From: CAWARU01 sp963805795
Lineage (GTDB): Bacteria > Pseudomonadota > Gammaproteobacteria > UBA6186 > Azoamicaceae
NCBI GenBank assembly: GCA_963805795.1
Contig: CAWDVG010000001.1
Location: 806,001 to 870,000, forward strand
Reading direction: 5' to 3'
DNA: 64,000 nt
Each line of letters begins with the position of its first letter. Within the stretch, counting starts at the first letter, position 1. Positions 45,983 through 54,105 of this stretch are shown piece after piece. Position numbers and translations under genes: made by a program. The notes beneath the pieces were generated by a model. That model saw only the letters and a list, made by a program, of their open reading frames with translations, was not told where the DNA came from and ran no database searches.

Positions 45983-46543
45983 TTAACCTAGTGCTTTCTT
46001 ATTACTATTAGCACCACCATTCTGAGCAACTATTAAAGGGATTGGGTTTGAAGCAGCGGTGTCACTAGCTTGATGTGCTGCTAGAAGTGGCATAAAAGCA
46101 GTTTGAGCGTCTAGTTGATTCGACTGAGCCTGTGAAGCAGCAGGTATCTTCATAGTTGAAATCGCCGCAGTATTCTGTGATCCTAATAGGTTTGCCATCT
46201 CTGCAGATCCCTTCGCCGCAGTTGCTAATGAATCTTGAGTTTCGGCTTTCTTTTTTAAGGCCAAAGTTTTATCTTCGTTATATTGTCTCATATTTTCAAT
46301 TAGCAATTTTTTCATGGCTATTAGTTGTTGTGGAATTATAATAAATTTTGGTGATTTCAAAGTGGCACTTAGGCTCTTCAAGAGTCCATCGGCTTCATTT
46401 ATGCCTTTAATACTATCAATGATTTGTTGAATTAACTTGGTCTCTAAAGTATTTATTAAAAAATTTCTTTTCCAATTAAATAATACATAGTTTATGTCCA
46501 AATAAAAAGTATGGGATTTGCTTTGGATTGGAGAAATGATCAA
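45983..46543 (-). CDS. hypothetical protein, uncertain N-terminus
   Basis: Unrecognised. The frame begins with a TTG at 46543 that lies in the leader of the divergent kfrA-like gene and lacks a ribosome site. The first 30 residues may be non-coding or a relic. The body (KLIQQIIDSIKGINEADGLL, then MKKLLIENMRQYNEDKTLAL) is helical. The tail is Ala/Gln/Ser-rich (MKIPAASQAQSNQLDAQTAF). Possibly a truncated effector or plasmid-type protein. No signal peptide. Confidence 0.4.
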   Translation of the reverse strand: MIISPIQSKSHTFYLDINYVLFNWKRNFLINTLETKLIQQIIDSIKGINEADGLLKSLSATLKSPKFIIIPQQLIAMKKLLIENMRQYNEDKTLALKKKAETQDSLATAAKGSAEMANLLGSQNTAAISTMKIPAASQAQSNQLDAQTAFMPLLAAHQASDTAASNPIPLIVAQNGGANSNKKALG

Positions 46544-46557
46544 TTTTGGGTGGAATT

Positions 46558-47646
46558 ATGAAAACACCCAAAACTCGTCGTGAAAGAGAGATATGGCGAG
46601 TTTGTGATGAACTGGTTACCGAAGGAGCTCTAGGCAATAAAGTAACAGGTGATGCCATTCGAGAAAGACTGTTTGAACTAGGGTTCAGTAAAGGGAGTCC
46701 GAACGAGATATATAAGTATCGAAAAAATTGGCGAGAGGCTAGGGGGATTATTGATGAAAATTTCAATGAACCTGCCCTGAACCTGAACCAAATTGCATTG
46801 AATGATCCCATTGTGCGTGCCATAGAGACTGTACGAAATGAAATTCGAATTGAGGCTCAGACAGAAATTGAAAAGATTCGAATTGATGCCGAGATACAGG
46901 TAAAAGAGTTGCAGAGAAAACTTGAAAAGGCCGAATCAGAACTCGCTTCTTTGTTCGAAAAAAATCAAAGTCTTACAATAGAAAATGGACAATCTAAGCT
47001 AGACTTTCAAAATATTCAAACCGATTTTATTGAAGAAAAACAACTGAGAATTGCTTTTGAACAACGTGCAAAGACTCTAGAGGATTCCATAAAGAGCTTA
47101 GAACAAGAAACATCAAGGCTTTTGGAAGAGTTTAAAAATAGTCATATAGAAGCCAAGAAGGATTTAAATCAACGCTTGAAAGAAAATGAAGATAAGCATC
47201 ATAAAGAAATAGATAACCTCAGAGATATCCATGAAAGACAACGACATCAATGGATGGTTGAAAATGATGCGCACAAGATAGTAAATAAGAACCTTGAAGT
47301 AAAACTAACTAAAGCAGAAAGCAAAATTGAGATTGATGCCCAAAAAAACCAAGAATTAATATTATCTATCAAAACTCTTGAATCTAAAATTGAATCATTA
47401 AAACAAGAGAGGAAAAACCAATATGATATCCAGCAAGATTTGGAGCATAAGTTAATTATCTCTGAAACCGAAATAAAGCAAATTCAGGTTCAATTCAAGA
47501 CCAACCAAGGCTTGCAGCTTGAGTTACAAAAAGGATTACAAAATAAAATTAGATTAATAGGTCAATTAGAAGAAAGAATTCTGCAGCTCCAAACCACAAA
47601 AGATAAATTTAAAGACGAGGCAAATTTAACTCATGCTGAGTATTGA
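46558..47646 (+). CDS. KfrA-like plasmid DNA-binding coiled-coil protein (362 aa)
   Basis: Residues 1-70 match the KfrA N-terminal helix-turn-helix domain (WRVCDELVTEGALGNKVTGD, then YKYRKNW). Residues 95-360 are one long coiled coil. KfrA proteins of IncP-type plasmids bind DNA, repress their own promoter and help plasmid stability. The ATG at 46558 (GGTGG before it) fits better than upstream codons. It is followed by a truncated tyrosine-recombinase gene, repeating the order seen at 53071-55309. TGACA iterons lie 0.6 kb upstream, separated by a divergent gene. Confidence 0.75.
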   Translation: MKTPKTRREREIWRVCDELVTEGALGNKVTGDAIRERLFELGFSKGSPNEIYKYRKNWREARGIIDENFNEPALNLNQIALNDPIVRAIETVRNEIRIEAQTEIEKIRIDAEIQVKELQRKLEKAESELASLFEKNQSLTIENGQSKLDFQNIQTDFIEEKQLRIAFEQRAKTLEDSIKSLEQETSRLLEEFKNSHIEAKKDLNQRLKENEDKHHKEIDNLRDIHERQRHQWMVENDAHKIVNKNLEVKLTKAESKIEIDAQKNQELILSIKTLESKIESLKQERKNQYDIQQDLEHKLIISETEIKQIQVQFKTNQGLQLELQKGLQNKIRLIGQLEERILQLQTTKDKFKDEANLTHAEY

Positions 47647-47716
47647 TTGTCAATTTTTACCTACATTAAACCAGATTCCAGAAAGAGTTTTAGCTTTGTT
47701 CTTAAGTGGGGAGTAG

Positions 47717-47911
47717 GGAACCAATAGAGAACTTAAAGGCCAATGCCAGATTGAGGCCATGAATGACTACGAAGCAATTCTTTGCTGGCTGAACGAATAC
47801 AAGAATACGGCAACTATCTATCGAAATTATCAAAAAGAAGCAGAACGTTTATTACTCTGGTGCATTTATCAACGCAAAAAACCCTTATCTAGTTTAAATA
47901 GGGCTGTATGG
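47717..47911 (+). pseudogene. 5' fragment of a tyrosine recombinase
   Basis: Reads NDYEAILCWLNEYKNTATIY and YQKEAERLLLWC, matching the N-terminal core-binding domain of the recombinase at 54105-55309 (NDYEAILCWLNEYRHKATTY). Only about 65 codons remain; the catalytic half is missing. It lies directly after the first kfrA-like gene. The following 210 bp to 48125 hold nothing I recognise. Confidence 0.75.
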
Positions 47912-48125
47912 TATTAAATGTAAGTGTCAGAGACCCTTTTTCAATTATCCACAATAGTTAGCCATCAAAAGATGACATTTTTAAATTACTAAAACAAGAC
48001 ATTACTACTTTGGGTTTACACTGTCATTTCGCACAACATTTGTTATGTAAATATCTGTACCGCCGTACCCAGCAAAGAACGGTTCTTCATACTTTACATG
48101 CATGCATTTTTCCTTAAAGTCAAAA

Positions 48126-49439
48126 TTATCCCTGATTTAATAAAAATTCCTCTAACGAAACCCCAAAGATCCTTTCAGTTTCAAAGATGTTTTGATTAAT
48201 AACAGTAAGCGCTCCCTTATGGAAGCATTTTAAAAACCAAATAAAATTAGTGGGCAAACATTTTCCTGATTTTACTTCGATATAAGTGCTTTGATTGGGT
48301 AGTACAAAATCGATTTCATGTTCTTTAGATTGCCAAAAATTTAAGTGATCGGGTAAGGCTTCAGGATCTTGAATACAAAGTCTACGCCATATTTCTTGAG
48401 CAACCGTCCATTCAAAAATAGCCCCTAAATCAGAACCCATTTGTTTTAATTCTTCGATGGTTCTGGGTTTCTTGGGATGCCAACAGATTGCCATTAATAA
48501 ATTAGTAAAATGATATTTACAAGGCTTACGAAAAATAGAAATTTTTCTTTCAATATCATAAGGGAAAGAGGGGATGACTGTCATTAAATCTGAAAACAGC
48601 TCTATATATCCTTGAGCTACTGTATTATTAGATAACCCGCTTTCTCTTGCTAACTTTGCTTGTCCAATCGGTGTTCCTGCCATACGATACAGACTTTGTA
48701 AAATGGCAAGCACATGAGAACGTGAACGACCTTGTGCTGAAAATTCGCCAAAGATCCAATCACTAATGACAGAAATGAGATATTCAGGTAGTCTTCCAGT
48801 TGTAGCTAGAGTATTTGCTCCGATAGGGGACCCCCCTGATAATATATAGGCCATCAAAGTATCTGTTTTAAAAAAGTCACCACATTTATCTTTAAAATTA
48901 GGATAAGAAATAGGGGTAAAAATATAATTAGTTCGGGCAAGCTTTCCCTTTCTACCAGGAAGTCGTTCAAAACCTCTTCGTAAATCAGAAGCCTTAGAGC
49001 CAGTGGTAATCAACAATATGTTTTTAAGTTCTCCAGCATCAATTAATCGTTTAATCCCTTTTTGCCAATCTTGAATTGCCGTTATTTCGTCAATAAATAA
49101 TCTTTTTATATTGGATTTTGGTGTAAATAATTGGATCAGTACTCTTATTTCCTCCATGAGTTCCTTGCTATCTTTTATTTCGTCACCATTTAGATAAAGT
49201 GCTGTGCCTTTACCAAATTGTTTAATGGTGGAAAAAATTTGTTGTTCCAGCCATGTGCTTTTTCCATATTGACGAGGACCACGTATCAAAATTACTCCCG
49301 GTTCTGTAGGTAATTTTGGAAGCCCAAAGTCAGATTCAAAAATAAAATCCATTGATTTTAAATTATCAAGATGGGGTAATACGTCATTTTTATCGATGTC
49401 ACCATTTATAAGATGTTGATTTATATGGCCATTATCCAT
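48126..49439 (-). CDS. AAA-type ATP-binding protein with DUF4143 C-terminal domain
   Basis: 437 residues. The P-loop is RGPRQYGKSTWLEQ near residue 52, and the Walker B-like RLFIDEITAIQDW follows. The C-terminal domain has the nuclease-like EIDFVLPNQSTYIEVKSGK (Asp...Glu-x-Lys) typical of DUF4143 proteins, whose function is not settled; they are common in genomes rich in mobile elements. An ideal ribosome site (GGAGGT) precedes the ATG. Upstream are direct repeats AACGTTAGCA. A fragment of a related gene sits at 41883. Confidence 0.85.
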   Translation of the reverse strand: MDNGHINQHLINGDIDKNDVLPHLDNLKSMDFIFESDFGLPKLPTEPGVILIRGPRQYGKSTWLEQQIFSTIKQFGKGTALYLNGDEIKDSKELMEEIRVLIQLFTPKSNIKRLFIDEITAIQDWQKGIKRLIDAGELKNILLITTGSKASDLRRGFERLPGRKGKLARTNYIFTPISYPNFKDKCGDFFKTDTLMAYILSGGSPIGANTLATTGRLPEYLISVISDWIFGEFSAQGRSRSHVLAILQSLYRMAGTPIGQAKLARESGLSNNTVAQGYIELFSDLMTVIPSFPYDIERKISIFRKPCKYHFTNLLMAICWHPKKPRTIEELKQMGSDLGAIFEWTVAQEIWRRLCIQDPEALPDHLNFWQSKEHEIDFVLPNQSTYIEVKSGKCLPTNFIWFLKCFHKGALTVINQNIFETERIFGVSLEEFLLNQG

Positions 49440-49462
49440 TTGACCTCCAATTTAGTCATTCC

Positions 49463-49518
49463 TAACGTTATAAACGTTAGCATAGCTAATTTTTAGAACG
49501 TTAGCAATACTAATTTTA
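49463..49518 (-). promoter_or_regulatory. AACGTTAGCA direct repeats ahead of the minus-strand ATPase
   Basis: Two near-identical 22-bp units, AACGTTAGCATAGCTAATTT at 49473 and AACGTTAGCAATACTAATTT at 49497, plus TAACGTTA at 49463. The 24-bp spacing keeps them near helical phase, suiting an operator. Confidence 0.4.
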
Positions 49519-49550
49519 TTTAATTGGCCTTTGCCACCAGAATCGCCCTT

Positions 49551-49636
49551 TCTGTTTGGCCCTCGAGGCACTGGAAAATCAACCTTAATTAAGGGTACTT
49601 ACACGGATGTCGTCATTATTGATCTATTAGAGCCTA
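49551..49636 (+). pseudogene. 86-bp fragment of the DUF4143 ATPase P-loop region
   Basis: TTTGGCCCTCGAGGCACTGG and the following 65 bases are almost identical to the intact gene at 49878 onward. It has no start codon and no downstream part. It joins directly to a promoter-like repeat at 49644. Confidence 0.8.
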
Positions 49637-49643
49637 TATATAG

Positions 49644-49700
49644 TCGTATGTAATTAAATGTTGTACATACAACGTAATATTGTGTGTAATCTCTTATATG
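49644..49700 (+). repeat. promoter-like repeat, copy A (toxin-antitoxin type)
   Basis: CGTATGTAAT, then GTTGTACATACAACGTAATA (an inverted repeat), then a -10-like TGTAATCT. Nearly identical over about 55 bp to 51469-51524. No intact gene follows. Confidence 0.55.
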
Positions 49701-49819
49701 CACATTTTTTCATGAGTGCCCAAACTCAGATTATCAACTGGTCAAACATCCAGACATTGCGCCTAATTAATAAATAAAGTATTCTTTTTGGAAGTACTAA
49801 CTCCAAAAAGGAAGGAATT

Positions 49820-50977
49820 ATGGGAATAGTAACTCGGTTTTTCCAACCAGCTAATAAAAGCTACTTTTTATTTGGCCCTCGAGGCACTGGAAAATCAACC
49901 TTAATTAAGGGTACTTACACGGATGCCGTTATTATTGATCTATTAGAGCCTAATTTATATCGTGACTATTTATCAAACCCAGATCGATTAAAAGAAAGAG
50001 TGCTCGCCCATCAAGACACAAAAACATTTGTAATAGATGAGGTTCAAAAAATACCTGAATTACTTAGCTCAGTTCATCAATTAATCGAATTAAATAAATC
50101 TTGGCAATTTATCCTAACCGGATCCAGTGCTCGAAAGTTAAAAAGAGCAGGTGTTGATCTCTTAGCGGGCCGTGCACAATTGAAACATCTTCACCCCTTT
50201 ATGGCAGCTGAAATACCAGATCAGTTTATTTTAGAAAAAAATTTAAAGTTAGGTATGCTACCCCTTATATTAGATTCCCAAGATCCTGCAGGGGATTTAA
50301 AAACATATATAGCACTTTATATGAAAGAGGAAGTACAAATGGAAGGCTTAGTTCGTAAAGTAGAGCAATTTAGCCGATTTTTGGAAATAGTCAGTTTTTC
50401 TCAGGCAGCCCAGATCAGCTATAGTTCTATTGCTAGAGATTGTCATATCAGCGCAAAAACCGTGGAGAGTTATGTCCAAATTTTAAAAGATTTACTATTA
50501 TGTTTTACTTTGCCCATTTTTACAAAAAAAGCAAAACGAATTTTAAGCAGTCATCCTAAATTTTATTTTTTTGATGTTGGCGTATATCAATCAATACGTC
50601 CACTTGGGCCATTAGATAATCCAGAAGCCATTGGTGGACATGCTCTAGAAACGTTGGTAGCTCAACATTTACGCGCCTGGTTAGATTACTCAGCGAAAGA
50701 GGGTGAATTATTTTTTTGGAAAACAAAAGCAGGCTTAGAAGTTGATTTTATCATCTATGGTGAAATAGGTTTTTATGCTATTGAAATAAAAAAATCAAAA
50801 AGTATTCATCACCAAGATTTACGGTCCCTTCAAGAATTTAAGAAAGATTATCCTGAAAGCCAGGCTATATTAGTCTACGGTGGCAATGAAAGACTTTTTA
50901 TGAATGATATTTTATGCATACCCACAAGTGAGTTTTTACTTAATTTAAAACCAAACTCATTCATAGCAAATGCTTAA
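49820..50977 (+). CDS. AAA-type ATP-binding protein with DUF4143 C-terminal domain (second family)
   Basis: 385 residues, compact member: YFLFGPRGTGKSTLIKG at about residues 14-30, FVIDEVQKIPELL as Walker B, ILTGSSARKLKRAGVDLLAG as sensor region. The winged-helix-like middle is ISYSSIARDCHISAKTVESY. The C-terminal EVDFIIYGEIGFYAIEIKKS carries the Asp...Glu-x-Lys pattern. The ATG has GGAAGG in front. Decayed 5' copies lie at 38342 and 49551, so this gene has been duplicated and rearranged inside the region. Function of DUF4143 ATPases is not established. Confidence 0.88.
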   Translation: MGIVTRFFQPANKSYFLFGPRGTGKSTLIKGTYTDAVIIDLLEPNLYRDYLSNPDRLKERVLAHQDTKTFVIDEVQKIPELLSSVHQLIELNKSWQFILTGSSARKLKRAGVDLLAGRAQLKHLHPFMAAEIPDQFILEKNLKLGMLPLILDSQDPAGDLKTYIALYMKEEVQMEGLVRKVEQFSRFLEIVSFSQAAQISYSSIARDCHISAKTVESYVQILKDLLLCFTLPIFTKKAKRILSSHPKFYFFDVGVYQSIRPLGPLDNPEAIGGHALETLVAQHLRAWLDYSAKEGELFFWKTKAGLEVDFIIYGEIGFYAIEIKKSKSIHHQDLRSLQEFKKDYPESQAILVYGGNERLFMNDILCIPTSEFLLNLKPNSFIANA

Positions 50978-51468
50978 TATAAAATCTTTCATATTCAATT
51001 GTACAATTTATCTTCATTTTCTCCAAACAAGGGAATAACGGCCTAACCTGGCCGAAAGAGCGAACCCAAACAATTAATAAAAAGAATTAAATAGAGACAT
51101 CGGGAATTGTTAAATTAATTTCATAATGAAGAGATGTTTTGCCTCTACAATTCGAACTTTTGATTGAATATTATCAAATTGAAAAAAGGGAAGATCTCAT
51201 TCTTATTGGGGGTAAAATGGGCAGCAGAGGATGTTAGAGAGGAAGTAAAGAAATGTTTCCCTAATGATCCTTTCGCTTCAGTTTTGCAACTAGAAACTGC
51301 AGTTCAGCAAAAAGAAAGCATTATTCTAAAATTTGCATACTCTTGGGTAATGATTTTGGATTAAATAAATTATCAACTTGAACAATAGTGCATGGATGAA
51401 AATCATTGTTCTCCATCCTATGATTTTGTGACTGATTATGAGTATTATTGGACATTCGGTACATATAA
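50978..51468. other. about 490-bp gap with no firm gene
   Basis: Holds a small hairpin CGGCC / GGCCG at 51039-51054 and a 66-codon open frame at 51164-51364 that begins with TTG, lacks a ribosome site and resembles nothing I know (WAAEDVREEVKKCFPNDPF). It may be a relic. No RNA gene recognised. Confidence 0.35.
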
Positions 51469-51524
51469 CGTATGTAATAAAACGTTGTACATACAACGTA
51501 ATATTGTGTATAATCTCTTACATG
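51469..51524 (+). repeat. promoter-like repeat, copy B (toxin-antitoxin type)
   Basis: Same unit as 49644-49700, here with a perfect -10 box TATAAT (51509-51514) 18 bases after TTGTAC, which itself lies inside the inverted repeat GTTGTACATACAAC. That layout is typical of autorepressed toxin-antitoxin promoters. The following frame ends after a few codons, so the gene it served is gone; it could instead drive the abiF RNA. Confidence 0.55.
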
Positions 51525-51719
51525 GGCGAAATATCTGAAAGGAGCTGAAAAAATTGCCAAAGCCTAAGTGTGTTTATAGTGCGGGTCACAAGCAAGATGG
51601 TTGACACATTAACAAAATTATGGGATAATACACCTTATAGAGTGATAGATGATTGTTTATAGTTCGCGTGAACATATGGTGGGATATATTTAATCTGTTG
51701 ATATTTATAATATTTTAAG

Positions 51720-51844
51720 GATTTGTATGAGTAAGATTTGTAAAATTAAGAGACTATTGACAAATGGATCAAGAGAGCGGATACTTATAAGTAACATGAC
51801 CCGCAACGCCTCTCAACGATGCGCAACCGAGCGGGTCTTTTTTT
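51720..51844 (+). ncRNA. candidate structured RNA upstream of abiF, ending in an intrinsic terminator
   Basis: A strong hairpin GACCCGC (51798-51804) / GCGGGTC (51831-51837) is followed by seven T that touch the abiF ATG, leaving no ribosome site for the gene. Upstream, ATTTGT (51721) can pair with ACAAAT (51760) and GAGAGCGG with CCGC/CTCTC. Conserved RNAs are known immediately upstream of AbiF-type HEPN genes, where the RNA acts as antitoxin. The 5' end is not defined by sequence alone. Confidence 0.5.
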
Positions 51845-52783
51845 ATGTCTAAAGAAAAATTCATAAAACCTGCAATCCCCATCTCGACTCAGATAAATCT
51901 TTTGAGCAAAAGAGGACTAATCATCCAGGATGAGTTATTAGCTCAATATTATTTATCCTATATTGGTTATTATCGTTTATCTGGCTATGCCCACTTCTAT
52001 TTTGAAAATACTATTAACTCAGATCCGTCTTTCAAGCCAGGCACAACTTTTGAGCAAATATTGGATCTTTATATTTTTGATCGTGAATTAAGGTTACATA
52101 TTCTGGACGCCGTTGAGCGTATTGAAGTAGCATTTAAAACACAATTATCAAATTGGATGTCTGAGAAGTATCATCCTCATTGGTATTTAAAACAGGAATT
52201 ATTCATTCCTACATTTCATTACAAAAAATTAATCGATACTATTGAGAAAGAAACGGGCTATAAAAACCACAAAAATGAGGGAAGAAAAAGTCCTATATTT
52301 AGTCATTATTACAATAAATATGATGATCCTCCTTACCCACCTAGTTGGATGTTGACTGAAGGGCTATCTCTAGGAATGTGGTCGACAATGTTTGAATATT
52401 TAGTTGATCGTTCAGATAAAACTGCCATAGCCAAAGGCTTTAATTTACGACATGAAATATTACAATCTTGGATGCAAAGTTTAAGTTACTTAAGAAATAT
52501 TTGCGCACATCATTTAAGGCTTTGGAACCGTAGTTTTCATATTATGCCTTGCGTTCCACATAGCCTACCTGTTGCATCGAAGCTCCCTTTTATGAAAAGG
52601 CATGTACTTTACCCTCAACTAGCGATGATACATATCTTAGTGGATATGGTATCTAAAGGGAATCATTGGTCTGTTAGACTTAAAGATTTACTGGAAAAAC
52701 ATCATAGCATCCCACTTGAAGTAATGGGTTTTTCAAAAGATTGGCATTTAGATCCATTCTGGCAAAGTAAGAATATTAATTAA
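51845..52783 (+). CDS. AbiF-like HEPN ribonuclease, Abi_2 family
   Basis: 312 residues, full family length. The Abi_2 opening is present (KPAIPISTQINLLSKRGLII, YRLSGYAHFY), as is FDRELRLHILDAVERIEVAF. The C-terminal catalytic core is SYLRNICAHHLRLWNR, whose RNICAH (Arg217, His222) is the HEPN RxxxxH motif. Abi_2 proteins are abortive-infection toxins, and relatives are thought to be ancestors of Cas13. The start codon lies immediately after a terminator-like T run, with no ribosome site, suggesting tight control through the upstream RNA. The next frame, a truncated kfrA-like gene, begins 11 bp after the stop. A relic of a similar gene is at 37397. Confidence 0.85.
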   Translation: MSKEKFIKPAIPISTQINLLSKRGLIIQDELLAQYYLSYIGYYRLSGYAHFYFENTINSDPSFKPGTTFEQILDLYIFDRELRLHILDAVERIEVAFKTQLSNWMSEKYHPHWYLKQELFIPTFHYKKLIDTIEKETGYKNHKNEGRKSPIFSHYYNKYDDPPYPPSWMLTEGLSLGMWSTMFEYLVDRSDKTAIAKGFNLRHEILQSWMQSLSYLRNICAHHLRLWNRSFHIMPCVPHSLPVASKLPFMKRHVLYPQLAMIHILVDMVSKGNHWSVRLKDLLEKHHSIPLEVMGFSKDWHLDPFWQSKNIN

Positions 52784-52794
52784 GGAGTTAAACT

Positions 52795-52945
52795 ATGGGA
52801 AGAATTGGTATCACCTATGAGGCAGTCGAATTGCAAGCTGACACTTTTGTGGCAAGGGGGGAGAGCCCAACCCTTGAAAAAATAAGACAAGTTTTGGGTG
52901 ATAGAGGGTAGTAATCTTACGCTATCTAAATTATTACAAGGGATC
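52795..52945 (+). pseudogene. truncated kfrA-like gene
   Basis: With a good AAGGAG ribosome site it reads ITYEAVELQADTFVARGESP and TLEKIRQVLGDRG, then stops at 52909-52911. In the next frame GSNLTLSKLLQG continues the homology to the intact copy at 53071 (GDRGSNSTLSKY). The relic then merges into the iteron element. It is a partial tandem duplication of the start of kfrA. Confidence 0.8.
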
Positions 52946-53034
52946 CACTAACTCTATGAGTTTTTACTGTGACAAGCTATGACAATTACTGTGACAAGCT
53001 GTGACAATTATTCTGACAAAGCTGGCTAAACATA
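52924..53034. repeat. TGACA iteron element, copy B, upstream of kfrA-like gene
   Basis: Five direct TGACA repeats at 52970, 52980, 52992, 53002 and 53014, spaced 10, 12, 10 and 12 bp, so two make a 22-bp period (two helical turns). The left part is identical or nearly so to copy A. The array ends about 50 bp before the kfrA-like ATG, the right place for an autorepressor operator or a partition/replication iteron. Confidence 0.7.
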
Positions 53035-53070
53035 TAGTTAACTTGTTCAGATGAGAAATTAGGAGATGAA

Positions 53071-54105
53071 ATGGCAAGAACCGGTGTTACTTATGAAGAA
53101 ATCGAATTACAAGCCGAAACGCTTATGGCGAAAGGGGAGAATCCTACCCTTGAAAAAATAAGACGCGCCTTAGGTGATAGGGGCAGTAACTCTACTTTAT
53201 CAAAGTATATTAATGAATGGCGAGGGCGGCGAGCCAAAGCAGTGCCAACAATACATACAACTATCAATTTATCAGACCCTGTAAATGAAGCGGTAAATCG
53301 GGTTTGGCAGCAGTTAAAAGAGGAGGCCGAGGCTGAGATTGATAGGGCCAAGGAAGAGGCCAGAGAAACTATTGAAACTGCAAATAAGGCTAAGGCCCAG
53401 TTAGAACTCGAAAGAAATCAAGCATTTCATGAATTGGAAATTATGAGAGGCAATTTAAGTAATGCTAAGGCTTATAATTTGACTTTAGAATCAAACCTTA
53501 ATCAAACCCAAAAAGAGCTGGCAGTCACAGTGGGTCGATTAGAAGAGGTGATTAATCGTCATGAAGAGGTTAAAGCTGAAAAAGAAAAACAGCTACTTGA
53601 ATTGGCACAAAGTAAGGAACAAAATATTAGTTACTTGAAAGAACAAATCGTCTCTCTCAATCTGATTCACCAAAAAGAAATCAATGATCTTCGTACTACG
53701 ATGGAAGAGCATCGTCATCAATGGCTAGTCAAAGGAGATGCTCTTAAAGTTGAAAATGCTCGTAAAGAAAGTGCCATTAAAAAAATGGAAGGAGTGGAGC
53801 AACAATCCCAACACTTCATAATTGAACTTAAAGAGCAATTGAAGAGTCGGGATATCGAACTACAGAATGCTCGTGAGGACTTAAAGATATTGACTGAAAA
53901 ATTATTAACTTCTGAAAAGACTCTATCCTCAACTGAGACCTTACTGATAGAAAGTAAACAGTGGGTTGAGCTGCATAAACAAGATAAAAACACATTAGAA
54001 GAAACCTTGCGACGGGAACAAGAGATGATTGGTCGCTTAGAAGAAAGATTAAGACAAATTGAACAATACCCTAAGATAGGGAAAGGGAGAGTTAAAGAAA
54101 CATAA
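53071..54105 (+). CDS. KfrA-like plasmid DNA-binding coiled-coil protein (344 aa)
   Basis: The N-terminal 60 residues are the DNA-binding domain (ELQAETLMAKGENPTLEKIR, GSNSTLSKYINEWRGRRAK). Residues 75-335 are an uninterrupted coiled coil. Its relatives on plasmids bind their own promoter and form filaments that aid segregation. AGGAGATGA precedes the ATG, and the TGACA array lies just upstream. Its stop overlaps an ATG (TAATG) that opens the recombinase gene, so the two are translationally coupled. It shares the EEHRHQWLVKGDALKVE segment with the paralogue at 46558 (RQRHQWMVENDAHKI). Confidence 0.8.
   Translation: MARTGVTYEEIELQAETLMAKGENPTLEKIRRALGDRGSNSTLSKYINEWRGRRAKAVPTIHTTINLSDPVNEAVNRVWQQLKEEAEAEIDRAKEEARETIETANKAKAQLELERNQAFHELEIMRGNLSNAKAYNLTLESNLNQTQKELAVTVGRLEEVINRHEEVKAEKEKQLLELAQSKEQNISYLKEQIVSLNLIHQKEINDLRTTMEEHRHQWLVKGDALKVENARKESAIKKMEGVEQQSQHFIIELKEQLKSRDIELQNAREDLKILTEKLLTSEKTLSSTETLLIESKQWVELHKQDKNTLEETLRREQEMIGRLEERLRQIEQYPKIGKGRVKET

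Noticed and set aside
51164..51364. 66-codon frame starting with TTG
   Set aside because: No ribosome site or family; kept only as a possible relic in the gap description.
52079..52099. A second RxxxxH match (RELRLH) in the AbiF-like protein
   Set aside because: As I recall the family, the His is usually hydrophobic there, so this is probably a chance match and not a second catalytic HEPN site.
45910..53018. TGACA repeats as a CRISPR array
   Set aside because: Units are 5-6 bp with 10-12 bp periodicity and no spacer diversity; no cas genes are present.
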